Below, piece by piece: positions 24,709 through 33,718 of a stretch of 64,000 nucleotides of DNA. This DNA comes from Pseudoxanthomonas sp. (GTDB taxonomy: Bacteria; Pseudomonadota; Gammaproteobacteria; Xanthomonadales; Xanthomonadaceae), in the NCBI RefSeq assembly GCF_027498035.1, contig NZ_CP114978.1, positions 2,604,001 through 2,668,000 on the forward strand, read 5' to 3'. Numbering within the stretch: the stretch's first letter is position 1; each line of letters begins with the position of its first letter. The notes below the pieces were generated by a model. That model searched no databases and was not told the DNA's origin. It saw only the letters and a program-made list of their open reading frames with translations. A program made the translations under genes and the position numbers.

Positions 24709-25431
24709 TCAGCCTCCAATGAATCGTAATCCCACGCCCGGCTCAGTCGCGATATAGCGCGGATGCAGCGCCGAATCTCCTAGCTTCACCCGCAGCTTGC
24801 CGACCAGGATGCGCAGGTAGTGGGTGTCTTCGGCGTGGGTCGGGCCCCAGACTTCGCGCAGCAGTTGCGGCTGGGTGACCACGCGGCCGGCATTGGCCAG
24901 CAACAGCGAGAGCAGCGCGAATTCCTTGCGGGTCAGCACCACCGACGCGCCGTCCAGGTGGACTTCGCGGCGGACCAGGTCGATCTGCAGGTGGCCGTCG
25001 TCGAACAGCGGTGATGCGCCGGCCTCGCTGACCACGCGCTGGCGCAGCAGGCCGCGCACGCGGGCCATCAGTTCCTGCGTGCCGAACGGCTTGGTGACGT
25101 AGTCATTCGCGCCGGCATCCAGCGCGGCCACCTTTTCGCTTTCGGCCGAACGCACGGTCAGCATCAGCACCGGCACCTGGCTCCACTGGCGCAGCTGGGC
25201 CAGCACCTCGTGGCCGTCCAGGTCAGGCAGGCCCAGGTCCAGGATCACCAGCTCGGCGCCCTGGGTGGCCAGCAGTTCCAGTCCGCTGCGGCCATCGCCG
25301 GCCTGCAGCACGAGGTAACCCTGCGCGCGCAAGCTGATCTCCAGGAAGCGGCGGATCTGCGCTTCGTCATCGATCACCAGCACGCGCGCTGGCGGCGCGC
25401 TGGCGACAGGATCACTCGAGGTCGTCGACAT
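24709..25431 (-). CDS. kdpE: KdpE response regulator
   Basis: The protein is 240 aa, of the OmpR/PhoB class. The receiver domain has VLVIDDEAQIRRFL (acidic pair), ELVILDLGLPDLDG (phospho-Asp) and YVTKPFG (conserved Lys); the C-terminal winged helix carries VLTRKEFALLSLLLANAGRVVTQPQLLREVWG. These match KdpE, which activates kdpFABC when potassium or turgor is low. The start overlaps the kdpD end by 20 bases, so the two are coupled. Confidence 0.95.
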   Translation of the reverse strand: MSTTSSDPVASAPPARVLVIDDEAQIRRFLEISLRAQGYLVLQAGDGRSGLELLATQGAELVILDLGLPDLDGHEVLAQLRQWSQVPVLMLTVRSAESEKVAALDAGANDYVTKPFGTQELMARVRGLLRQRVVSEAGASPLFDDGHLQIDLVRREVHLDGASVVLTRKEFALLSLLLANAGRVVTQPQLLREVWGPTHAEDTHYLRILVGKLRVKLGDSALHPRYIATEPGVGLRFIGG

Positions 25432-28075
25432 CGTCGGGGGGCGGCGGTTGCAGCAGGGGCAGGGTCATGCGGATCAGGGTACCGCGCCCGTCGCGACCGG
25501 GCAGGGCTTCGACGCTGCCGCCGTGGGCGCCGATCATGCCCTGGCAGATGGTCAGGCCCAGGCCGGTGCCGTGGCGGCCGCGATCGCCGCGCTCGACGCT
25601 GTAGAACATATCGAAGATGCGCGCGCGTTCGGCCTCCGGGATGCCCGGCCCGACATCGCCCACGTCGATGCGCAGGCCGCCCTCGGCCAGGCGCGCATCG
25701 ACAGTGACCGCCTCGCCGGGCGGGGAGAACTTGGCCGCGTTTTCCAGCACGTTGAACACCGCCTGCTCCACCAGCGCCGGATGCACCCAGATCATCGGCA
25801 GGTCGTCGGCCAGGGTCATCGCCAGGCGCACATCGGGCTGGTAGCGCTGCAGGCGACGCGCAGCTGAGCCGACCAGTTCGTCCACGCCGATCCAGTCGCG
25901 GTTGAGGCTCAGGCCGTCGTGGCCCAGGCGGGTCATGTCGAGCAGGTTCTGGATGTAGCGGTCCAGCCGCTCGCCTTCGGTGAGGATGGTGTCCAGCAAC
26001 GCGCGACGGTCTTCCAGCGGCATGGCCTCGGCATAGCCGGACAGGCTGCTGGCCGAGCCGATCATCGCCGCCAGCGGCGAGCGCAGGTCGTGCGACACCG
26101 ACGACAACAGGGCCGAGCGCAGGCGCTCGGTTTCGTTGCCGACGCGGGCGGTTTCCAGGTCAGCGACCAGGCGCGTGCGCAGGGCGGCCTGGGCGATGTC
26201 CTCGATCATCGCCTCGGCCAGGCGGCGCTGTTCGTAACCCAGGCGCGGACCGGCGCGGTCCACATGCAGGCCGGCCACGCCGATGGCGCCCTGCTCGCCA
26301 GCGCGCATCGGCGCGAACCACCACTGCGCGCCGGCCAACGTGTCGGTGCCGCGTCCGCTGGCCGTGCCGTGGCGCTGGGTCCAGGTGGCGGCCGCCAGGT
26401 CGGTGTCACCGGGCGTGGCGACGACGCCGGTTTCGATGAGGTCATCCACGCGCAGCCAGGCCTGCGCGTCCAGCGCACGTTCCAGCGACAGCCGGCCGGC
26501 GTGCAGCACCTGGCCCAGGTCGGCGGCGGTGGCCAGTTCGCGCCCGAGCGTCTGCAGCGCGGTGGCGTGGCGGTTGGCCGCACGCAACGCCAGCACCTGC
26601 ATGCGCAGGCGCGAGGCCAGTCGCCCGGCGACCAGCGCGGCGGCCAGGAACAGGAACACCGTGACCACGCCCTGGCGCGCGCCGATGGCAAAGGTGAAGC
26701 GCGGTTCGATGAAGAAGAAGTTGTAGGCGAAGAAGCACAGCGCCGCGGTCAACACCGCCGCGGTCATGCGCGTGCGCGTGGCCACCAGCACCACCGCCAC
26801 GATGAACACCATCGACAGATCGTCCAGGCCGATCCAGCGCTGCGCCAGCCACGACAGGCCAACCGCAGCCAACGTGGCGGCCAGCACCAGCAACACATCG
26901 TGACGAGCCAGGCGCGTGCCGATCCCATGCGCGGCGCGACGCGCGCGGGCCCGTGCCAGCGGCGTGCTGACGATGTTGATCTCCAGGTGGGCGCCATGCT
27001 GGATCAGCTGCTGGGTCAGCGTGCGGTTGATCATCCGCGCCAACGGCCGCTCGCGCGTGCGGCCCAGCACCAGCGTCGACACGCTGTTGTGCCCGGCGCA
27101 GTCCAGCAGCGCATCGGCGATGCCCGGGCCATGCAGCAGCTCGGTGTCGCCACCCAGGCGTCGCGCCAGGGCAAAGGCCTGGTCGATTTCCTGCTGGGTG
27201 TCGGGATCGAACGCGCGCCGCTGCACGGTCACAACCGTCCACGGCGCGCCGCGGCGTTCGGCCAGACGCCGCGCCACGCGCACCAGGTACTCGCTCTGGC
27301 CGCCGCCATCGATGGCCACCAGCACGCGCCGGCGCACCGGCGTGCCGGTCTGCCCGCGCGCGGCATGCGTCTCGCGCAAGGCGTTGTCCACGTGCTCGGC
27401 CGCGGTCTGCATGGCCAGCTCACGCAGCGCGGTCAGGTTCGAGGGTGAGAAGAACGCCTGCAGCGCCTGCGCCGCCTGTTCCGGCAAATAGACCTTGCCC
27501 TGTTGCAGGCGTTCGACCAGTTCGCGCGGCGGGATGTCCACCAGCACGATGTCGTTCAGCTGGTCGAACACCACATCGGGCACGGTCTCGGACACGCGCA
27601 CGCCGGTGATGCGCAGGACCATGTCGTTGAGGCTTTCCAGGTGCTGGACGTTGACCGTGGTCCACACATCGATGCCGGCATCGAGCAACTCCACCACGTC
27701 CTGCCAGCGACGCTCATGCCGGCTGCCCGGCACATTGCGGTGCGCCAGTTCGTCCACCAGCACCAGCGCCGGCTTGCGCGCCAGCAGTGCGTCCAGGTCC
27801 AGCTCGTCCAGCAGGCGGCCCTGGTGCTCCATGCGCCGGCGTGGCTGCTGCGGCAGGCCTTCGGTGAGTGCGGCGGTCTCGCTGCGGCCATGGGTCTCGA
27901 CGATGCCGATCACCAGGTCGGTGCCGCGCTTGAGCTGCTCGCGCGCGCGGCTGAGCATGGCGTAGGTCTTGCCCACGCCGGGCGCGGCGCCGAGGAACAC
28001 GGTGAGCTTGCCGCCGTGTTCGCGCGCAAGGCCGTCGATGAGGGCGTCGGCCTGGCGGGTGCGGGAGTCGGTCAT
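25412..28075 (-). CDS. kdpD: KdpD potassium sensor histidine kinase
   Basis: The protein is 887 aa from ATG 28075. The N-terminal KdpD domain has the Walker A motif GAAPGVGKT (about 29-37) and VLVDELAHRNVPGSRHERRWQDV. A universal-stress-like domain follows, then four close membrane helices, a GAF-like segment, the HisKA box SSVSHDLRSPLAAMIG (His near 660) and an ATPase domain (FNVLENAAKFSPPG, DVGPGIPEAERARIF, GTGLGLTICQGMI). A longer frame upstream runs into a CGGCAG tandem repeat and is not used. The kinase gene is separated from kdpC by a 1.1-kb repeat island, so it probably needs its own promoter. Confidence 0.95.
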   Translation of the reverse strand: MTDSRTRQADALIDGLAREHGGKLTVFLGAAPGVGKTYAMLSRAREQLKRGTDLVIGIVETHGRSETAALTEGLPQQPRRRMEHQGRLLDELDLDALLARKPALVLVDELAHRNVPGSRHERRWQDVVELLDAGIDVWTTVNVQHLESLNDMVLRITGVRVSETVPDVVFDQLNDIVLVDIPPRELVERLQQGKVYLPEQAAQALQAFFSPSNLTALRELAMQTAAEHVDNALRETHAARGQTGTPVRRRVLVAIDGGGQSEYLVRVARRLAERRGAPWTVVTVQRRAFDPDTQQEIDQAFALARRLGGDTELLHGPGIADALLDCAGHNSVSTLVLGRTRERPLARMINRTLTQQLIQHGAHLEINIVSTPLARARARRAAHGIGTRLARHDVLLVLAATLAAVGLSWLAQRWIGLDDLSMVFIVAVVLVATRTRMTAAVLTAALCFFAYNFFFIEPRFTFAIGARQGVVTVFLFLAAALVAGRLASRLRMQVLALRAANRHATALQTLGRELATAADLGQVLHAGRLSLERALDAQAWLRVDDLIETGVVATPGDTDLAAATWTQRHGTASGRGTDTLAGAQWWFAPMRAGEQGAIGVAGLHVDRAGPRLGYEQRRLAEAMIEDIAQAALRTRLVADLETARVGNETERLRSALLSSVSHDLRSPLAAMIGSASSLSGYAEAMPLEDRRALLDTILTEGERLDRYIQNLLDMTRLGHDGLSLNRDWIGVDELVGSAARRLQRYQPDVRLAMTLADDLPMIWVHPALVEQAVFNVLENAAKFSPPGEAVTVDARLAEGGLRIDVGDVGPGIPEAERARIFDMFYSVERGDRGRHGTGLGLTICQGMIGAHGGSVEALPGRDGRGTLIRMTLPLLQPPPPDDVDDLE

Positions 28076-28138
28076 GGTTGGGGATTGTCTGCTTTTGTCG
28101 CAGGTTGTGGCATGAGGTGCTTTGGCTGTGTGGAGATC

Positions 28139-28367
28139 AGAAGCAGAGCGTTCGCGCCGCTGCGCGGCACGCCCTACTTTTGTCTTGGCAAAAGTAGGCA
28201 AAACCGTCTTCGCCGGTCCCAAAAAGGGGATTGAAAACACTCGCCGGCGCGCTGCGCCGGTGCCCTGTGCTCCTCGCTGGACGCGGCACGGCGCGGAACT
28301 CGCTGCGCTCAAACACCGCGCCTCTTCGGCCACGCCCAGCTCCGGTGCTCGGCTCGCTTTACGGCTC
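28139..28367 (-). repeat. Structured dispersed repeat, copy A
   Basis: The repeat is about 229 bp, read on the minus strand. Stems in plus coordinates are: outer 28276-28287 with 28329-28340; inner GGCGCGG/CCGCGCC 28290-28296 with 28316-28322; second 28244-28250 with 28254-28260; third CTACTTTTG/CAAAAGTAG 28174-28182 with 28189-28197; fourth 28154-28160 with 28164-28170. It differs from copies B and C at many stem bases, but both sides change together. It lies about 60 bases before kdpD in the sense direction. Confidence 0.8.
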
Positions 28368-28400
28368 GGTTGGATCAAGCGCGAACAGCAAAAGCCGAAG

Positions 28401-28468
28401 CGGCAGCGGCAGCGGCAGCGGCAGCGGCAGCGGCAGCGGCAGCGGCAGCGGCAGCGGCAGCGGCAGCG
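28401..28468. repeat. Hexanucleotide tandem repeat (CGGCAG), about 11 units
   Basis: Eleven perfect units plus two bases. The repeat would translate as Gly-Ser or Cys-Arg runs but is not in a supported gene. Perfect units suggest active slippage. Confidence 0.9.
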
Positions 28469-28496
28469 ACGAGTATCGCGCTGCACCCTTTCAGAT

Positions 28497-28622
28497 CGTC
28501 ATTCCCGCGAAGGCGGGAACCCAGGGACGTTGCTTCCTCAAAGAAATGAATCAGCGTCTAGATTCACCAGGTGAGCTGTAAGAAATCAAAGTCCTTGGAT
28601 TCCCGCCTTCGCGGGAATGACG
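28497..28622. repeat. MITE-like palindrome pair of the 10879 family
   Basis: CGTCATTCCCGCGAAGGCGGG (from 28497) and CCCGCCTTCGCGGGAATGACG (to 28622) lie in opposite orientation about 85 bases apart. The GGAAGGTCTGAACAA ends of the longer element are absent. Confidence 0.75.
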
Positions 28623-28659
28623 GATTGAAGAGTGCGGCAAGACTCAGCACCACAGGCCC

Positions 28660-28694
28660 GCCAAGCCAAGCCAAGCCAAGCCAAGCCAAGCCAA
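28660..28694. repeat. Pentanucleotide tandem repeat (GCCAA), seven units
   Basis: Seven perfect units in a row, in the kdpC-kdpD island. Not in a supported gene. Confidence 0.85.
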
Positions 28695-28810
28695 AGTTTG
28701 CTTCGGCTCTGATCTGCGTTCACCCGATAAATGTTGAAAACGTTCTTTTTATTGCACGTGACAATTCTGTTGCAACGCTCGTTCCGGTGATCCTGCGTTT
28801 CTTTCTGTTT

Positions 28811-28866
<56 letters not shown>

Positions 28867-28890
28867 CAGATGTTGATCTTGATTCTGACG

Positions 28891-29116
28891 TTCAGCGCCT
28901 TAAAGCGAACCGAGCACCGCAGGCTGAAATGGACGAAGAGGCGCGGGTGTCTGAGCGTAGCGAGTTCCCGCGCCGTGCCATTTCAGGCGAGGAGCGCAGG
29001 GCACCGATGCGCAGCATCGGCGAGTGTTTTCAATCCCCTCTTTGGGACGGTGCTGGCGGTTTTGGCTACTTTTGACAAGTACAAAAGTAGCTCGCGCCGC
29101 GAAGCGGCGTGAAAGC
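28891..29116 (+). repeat. Structured dispersed repeat, copy B
   Basis: The repeat is 226 bp. Stems are: outer CTGAAATGG/CCATTTCAG 28924-28932 with 28978-28986; inner GGCGCGGG/CCCGCGCC 28940-28947 with 28967-28974; third GCTACTTTTG/CAAAAGTAGC 29065-29074 with 29082-29091; fourth GCGCCGC/GCGGCGT 29094-29100 with 29104-29110. Its 3' end lies 57 bases from the kdpC stop, in convergent orientation. Confidence 0.8.
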
Positions 29117-29173
29117 CTTTGCCTTTGCCTTCGTTCCGCATGACGCACATAAACCATCCAAACCCACAAGCAA

Positions 29174-29767
29174 TCAACGCCGAGCAACCACCGCCTCCAA
29201 CGCCAGATTCAACTTCAACACATTCACCCGCGCCTGCCCCAACACCCCAAACTGCGGCCCCAACGTATGCGCCTGCACCAGCGCCTCCACCTGCTCGACC
29301 GGTAAACCACGCGCCCGTGCCACACGTGCAACCTGGATGCGCGCCGCAGCCGGCGAGATGTCCGGATCCAGCCCACCACCGGACTGGGTCACCAGGTCCG
29401 AAGGCACATCTGCACGCGCCACACCCTCGCGCGCAGCCACTTCGCTGATCGCTGCGTCGACGCGCTTGCGCAGATCAGGATTGCTGCGCGCCTGGTTGCT
29501 GCCGGCCGCGGCCATCGGGTCGTAGCTGGCAGCCGATGGACGCGGATGGAACCAGCCCGCGCCGGTGAACGGCTGGGCAATCAGCGACGAACCGACCACC
29601 GTCTCGCCTTGGCGGACCAAGCTGCCGGTGGCCTGGTCCGGAAACGCAGCGCGTCCCAGCCCGGTGCCGGCCAGCGAATAGACCAGGCCCAATCCAACCA
29701 ACGTGATCAACGACAGCACGATGGCCGGGCGCCACGCGGCGCGGCCATGCAATACAGGGGACGACAT
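29174..29767 (-). CDS. kdpC: KdpC, potassium-transporting ATPase subunit C
   Basis: The protein is 197 aa from ATG 29767, which has GAGG about seven bases upstream and puts the single membrane helix (AIVLSLITLVGLGLVYSLAG) at the usual N-terminal place. An ATG at 29836 overlaps the kdpB stop (ATGA) but would add 23 unusual residues. Typical KdpC blocks are present: GSLVRQGETVVGSSLIAQPF, WFHPRPSAASYDP, ALVQAHTLGPQFGVLGQARVNVLKLNLAL. It stabilises the KdpA-KdpB complex at the inner membrane. Confidence 0.95.
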   Translation of the reverse strand: MSSPVLHGRAAWRPAIVLSLITLVGLGLVYSLAGTGLGRAAFPDQATGSLVRQGETVVGSSLIAQPFTGAGWFHPRPSAASYDPMAAAGSNQARSNPDLRKRVDAAISEVAAREGVARADVPSDLVTQSGGGLDPDISPAAARIQVARVARARGLPVEQVEALVQAHTLGPQFGVLGQARVNVLKLNLALEAVVARR

Positions 29768-29832
29768 GGCGATACCTCGAACGGGGTTCTTGTTGGGTAA
29801 GGACGCAAGCAGGTGGGCGAGGTCGACGCGGC

Positions 29833-31893
29833 TCATGCGCCCACCACCGCGGCCAGCAACAGGTCGATCAGCTTGATCGCCACGAACGGCAGCGCCACAC
29901 CGCCTACGCCGTAGACCAGCATGTTCCGACGCAGCAGCACCGTGGCCGTAGCCGGACGAAAACGCACGCCGCGCAGGGCCAGCGGAATCAGCGCCGGGAT
30001 GACCAGTGCGTTGAAGATCAGCGCCGCCAGCACCGCATTGCGCGGGCTGGACAGGTGCATCACGTTGAGCGCAGCCATCGACCCCATACCAATAGAAGCG
30101 GGCGCCGCGGCGAACAGCGCCGGCAGGATCGCGAAGTACTTGGACACGTCGTTGGCCAGTGAGAAGGTGGTCAACGCGCCGCGCGTGATCAGTTGCTGCT
30201 TGCCCACTTCCACCACCTGCAGCAGCTTGGCCGGATCGCTGTCCAGGTCGACCATGTTGCCGGCTTCCTTCGCCGCCTGAGTGCCGGAATTCATCGCCAG
30301 GCCCACGTCGGCCTGGGCCAGCGCCGGCGCATCGTTGGTGCCGTCGCCGACCATCGCCACCAGGCGCCCGCCGGCCTGCTCGGCGCGGATGCGGGCCAGC
30401 TTGTCCTCGGGTTTCGCTTCGGCGATGTAGTCGTCGACGCCGGCCTCGGCGGCGATGGCCGCGGCGGTCAGCGGGTTGTCGCCGGTGATCATCACCGTGC
30501 GGATGCCCATCTCGCGCAGGCGGGCGAACTTCTCCTTGATGCCGTGCTTGACCACGTCCGACAGCTCGACCACGCCCAGCACGTGGCGCCCTTCGGCCAC
30601 CACCAGCGGCGTGGCGCCGCCGCGCGCGACCTGCGCGACGCGACCGGCCAGTTCCGGCGGCACGCTGCCACCCAGTTCGGCCACATGGCGGGCGATGGCA
30701 TCGGTGGCGCCCTTGCGGATCGCGCGCCCGGCCACGTCCACACCGGACATGCGCGTCTGGGCGCTGAAGGCGAGGTAATCGGCAACTTCAGGTTCTGCCG
30801 TGGCGCAGCCCTGTTCGCGCGCCAGCCTGACGATGGATTTTCCTTCCGGCGTCGGGTCGGCCAACGAGGACAGCAGCGCCGCCTCGCGCAGCTGCGACGC
30901 GTCCACGCCCGCCAGCGCATGGAACACCGTGGCCTGGCGGTCGCCGTGGGTGATGGTGCCGGTCTTGTCCAGCAGCAGCACGTCGACGTCGCCGGCCACT
31001 TCCACCGCCTTGCCGGATTTGGCCAGCACGTTGGCGGCCAGCGCGCGGTTCATGCCGGCGATGCCGATCGCCGGCAGCAGGCCGCCGATGGTGGTCGGGA
31101 TCAGGCACACCAGCAGCGCGATCAGCAACAGCGGATCCACGCGCACGCCGACGAACGCACCGATTGCCGGCAGCGTGGCCACCACGATCAGGAAGGTCAG
31201 CGTCATCGCCGCCAACAGCAGCGTCAGCGCGATCTCGTTGGGCGTCTTCTGCCGGTTGGCGCCTTCGACCAGGGCGATCATGCGGTCCAGGAAGCTGTGC
31301 CCCGGCTCGGCGGTGATCTTCACCACGATCTCGTCGGTCAACACCTTGGTCCCGCCGATCACGCCGCTGCGATCGGTACCGGCCTCGCGCAGCACCGGGG
31401 CCGATTCGCCAGTGACGGCAGCCTCGTTGATGGTCGCCAGGCCGCGCACGATCTCGCCATCGGCCGGGACGAACTCGCCGGCCGAAACGATCACGTAATC
31501 GCCGGTGCGCAGCTCGGAGGCCGGCGTGCGCGCCTCATGGGCGTGGCCACGCACCGTATCGACCTTGCGCGCCACAAGATCCTGGCGTGCACTGCGCAGC
31601 GAAGCGGCCTGCCCGCGGCCGCGCGCCTCGGCGATGGCTTCGGCGAAATTGCCGAACAGCACCGTCAGCAGCAGGATCGCGCTGACCGTCAGGCCGAAGC
31701 CCAGCGGCGCGTTGCCGCTCAGCGTGACAATCAGGCTGACGAGCGTGCCGGCCATGACCACGGCCATCACCGGGCTGTGCGCCAGCTTGGCCGGGTTCAA
31801 CTTCAGCACGGCATCGCGCAAGGCCGCGCGCAGGCCGGCACCGTCGATGAGCTTTTGTTTGGCGCGATGGGAGGGAAGGGTTGTCGTGTTCAT
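29833..31893 (-). CDS. kdpB: KdpB, potassium-transporting P-type ATPase subunit
   Basis: The protein is 686 aa from ATG 31893. It has the P-ATPase set: TGES (NEAAVTGESAPVL), the phosphorylated Asp in LLLDKTGTITHG, KGATDAI of the nucleotide domain, TGDNPLTA and MVGDGTNDAPALAQADVG. Length and motifs match KdpB, which hydrolyses ATP to drive potassium through KdpA. Its start is 11 bases after the kdpA stop and its end overlaps an in-frame ATG of kdpC. Confidence 0.97.
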   Translation of the reverse strand: MNTTTLPSHRAKQKLIDGAGLRAALRDAVLKLNPAKLAHSPVMAVVMAGTLVSLIVTLSGNAPLGFGLTVSAILLLTVLFGNFAEAIAEARGRGQAASLRSARQDLVARKVDTVRGHAHEARTPASELRTGDYVIVSAGEFVPADGEIVRGLATINEAAVTGESAPVLREAGTDRSGVIGGTKVLTDEIVVKITAEPGHSFLDRMIALVEGANRQKTPNEIALTLLLAAMTLTFLIVVATLPAIGAFVGVRVDPLLLIALLVCLIPTTIGGLLPAIGIAGMNRALAANVLAKSGKAVEVAGDVDVLLLDKTGTITHGDRQATVFHALAGVDASQLREAALLSSLADPTPEGKSIVRLAREQGCATAEPEVADYLAFSAQTRMSGVDVAGRAIRKGATDAIARHVAELGGSVPPELAGRVAQVARGGATPLVVAEGRHVLGVVELSDVVKHGIKEKFARLREMGIRTVMITGDNPLTAAAIAAEAGVDDYIAEAKPEDKLARIRAEQAGGRLVAMVGDGTNDAPALAQADVGLAMNSGTQAAKEAGNMVDLDSDPAKLLQVVEVGKQQLITRGALTTFSLANDVSKYFAILPALFAAAPASIGMGSMAALNVMHLSSPRNAVLAALIFNALVIPALIPLALRGVRFRPATATVLLRRNMLVYGVGGVALPFVAIKLIDLLLAAVVGA

Positions 31894-31903
31894 TGGAAAG
31901 GCC

Positions 31904-33601
31904 TTAGTGCGCGTTGAGCGCAAGGTGTTCGGCGACCGGGCCCAGCACCAGCGCCGGCATGAACTGCAGCACGGTCAGCACGGCGATCACCGCGATCAGG
32001 GTCAGGGCGAAGGTGGGCGTCTCGATCTGCAGGCTGCCCGGCGACTCGGGCGCACGGCGCTTGGCGCCCAACTGCGCGGCCACCACCAGCGGGATGATCA
32101 GCGCCGGGAAGCGGCCCAGCAGCAGCACCGCCACGCAACTCAGGTTCCACCACACCGTGCCATCGCCCAGCCCTTCGAAACCCGAACCGTTGTTGGCGAA
32201 GGCCGAGGTGTACTCGTAGAACACCTGGCTGATGCCGTGGAAACCTGGATTGGAGTTGCCGGTGATCGACGGGATGGCCAGGGTGAAGGCGGTGAAACCC
32301 AGCACCACGATCGGCTGCAGCAGGATCAGCAGCGCCAGCAGGCGCACCTGCGGCGTTTCGATCTTGCGGCCGAAGATCTCCGGCGTGCGCCCGGTCATCA
32401 GCCCGGCCAGGAACACGGTCAGCAGCAGGTAGACGATGAACTGCAGCAGCCCGCAGCCCACGCCGCCCCAGATCGCGTTGACCAGCATGTTGACCATCGC
32501 GACACCACCCGTCAGCGGCGCCAGCGAGTCATGCATCGCATTGACCGAGCCGTTGTTGACCTGGGTGGTGAGCGCGGACCACAACGCCGAGCCATCGACG
32601 CCGAAGCGCAGCTCCTTGCCTTCCATCAGCAGCGGGCTGGCGGCGGTGGCCGAGTGGCCTTCCGACCACAGCGAGGCGCCGGTGGACAACACCGACATCA
32701 CCAGCATGCTGCCGAACACCAGGCCGGTGAGCTTCCTGCGCCCGGTGAAGCCACCGACCATGAAGACGATGGCCAGCGGGATCAGGACGATGCCCAGCAG
32801 CTCGATGAAGTTGGACAGCGGGGTCGGGTTCTCCAGCGGCATGGCGCTGTTGGGGCCGTACCAGCCGCCGCCGTTGGAGCCCAGCTGCTTGACGGCGACC
32901 ATCGCCGCGACCGGGCCCAGCGGGATCTTCTGCGCGGTGAACGCGGTGCCCTGTTCGACCGGCGTGGCGGTGGGACCGGCCTGCAGCGTGGACGGCACGC
33001 CCTGGCTGGTCAGCAGCAGCGTCCACACCAGGCACAGTGGCAGCATGAAGCGCACGCTGGCGCGGATCACGTCGGCGTAGTAATTGCCCACGTTGATGCT
33101 GCGGTCGTCGCCCTCGCTGCGGCGCGCGTCATCGGGGAAGAACCCGCGCAGCGTCGCCACTGCCAGGGCCAGGCCCATCAGCGGCGTCACCACCTGCAGG
33201 CCGACGATGCCGGTCATCTGCGACAGATACGACAGCTGCGCCTGGCCCGAGTAATGCTGCTGGTTGGTGTTGGTCAGGAACGACACCACCGTGTGCAGCG
33301 CGGTATCCCAGCGCATGTTGGGAATCGCATCGGGATTGAGCGGCAGCCATGCCTGGGTCATGAACACGACCCAGGTCAGTCCGCCGACGATGGCATTGCT
33401 CAGCAGGAACGCGCCGACATAGCCGCGCCAGGACATGCCGCGGCCGGGCCGGGTGCCCAACAGCGCGTACAGCGGCTTTTCGATCAGGCCGAAGACGCGA
33501 TCGCCGCGCATCGGCGCACCGCGCATCACCCGCGCCAGGTACAGGCCCAGCGGCCAGGCCAACGCGATGGCGATGACGAACAGGAGAAGGGTTTGGGTCA
33601 T
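31904..33601 (-). CDS. kdpA: KdpA, potassium channel-like subunit
   Basis: The protein is 565 aa from ATG 33601 with GAGG upstream. About ten membrane helices and four selectivity-loop repeats are visible, including LSFLTNTNQQHYSGQA-type, GSNGGGWYGPNSAMPLENP and AFANNGSGFEGLG. KdpA binds and passes potassium with high affinity. It lies ten bases after kdpF. Confidence 0.97.
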   Translation of the reverse strand: MTQTLLLFVIAIALAWPLGLYLARVMRGAPMRGDRVFGLIEKPLYALLGTRPGRGMSWRGYVGAFLLSNAIVGGLTWVVFMTQAWLPLNPDAIPNMRWDTALHTVVSFLTNTNQQHYSGQAQLSYLSQMTGIVGLQVVTPLMGLALAVATLRGFFPDDARRSEGDDRSINVGNYYADVIRASVRFMLPLCLVWTLLLTSQGVPSTLQAGPTATPVEQGTAFTAQKIPLGPVAAMVAVKQLGSNGGGWYGPNSAMPLENPTPLSNFIELLGIVLIPLAIVFMVGGFTGRRKLTGLVFGSMLVMSVLSTGASLWSEGHSATAASPLLMEGKELRFGVDGSALWSALTTQVNNGSVNAMHDSLAPLTGGVAMVNMLVNAIWGGVGCGLLQFIVYLLLTVFLAGLMTGRTPEIFGRKIETPQVRLLALLILLQPIVVLGFTAFTLAIPSITGNSNPGFHGISQVFYEYTSAFANNGSGFEGLGDGTVWWNLSCVAVLLLGRFPALIIPLVVAAQLGAKRRAPESPGSLQIETPTFALTLIAVIAVLTVLQFMPALVLGPVAEHLALNAH

Positions 33602-33611
33602 GTCGGCGTCC

Positions 33612-33704
33612 TCAGAAGTCTTCAGGACGCAGCACGACGTACAGCAGGTAGGCGGCGGCAATCAGCACCAGCGCACCGCAGAACAACGCAAGCCAGCCAG
33701 GCAT
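33612..33704 (-). CDS. kdpF: KdpF small subunit
   Basis: The protein is 30 aa (MPGWLALFCG, a hydrophobic span ALVLIAAAYL, LYVVLRPEDF). One membrane helix with the Leu-Arg-Pro-Glu-x-Phe tail is diagnostic of KdpF, which stabilises the Kdp complex. It sits between the porin-like gene and kdpA with short gaps on both sides. Confidence 0.9.
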   Translation of the reverse strand: MPGWLALFCGALVLIAAAYLLYVVLRPEDF

Positions 33705-33718
33705 GGCACATCTCCAGA

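Noticed and set aside
28076..28486. N-terminal extension of kdpD through the CGGCAG repeat
   Set aside because: The extension is a Cys-Arg run without homology; the ATG at 28075 places the KdpD domain correctly.
28122..28574. Plus-strand frames through structured repeat copy A and the CGGCAG tract
   Set aside because: They are built from repeat DNA; changes among copies preserve base pairing, not codons.
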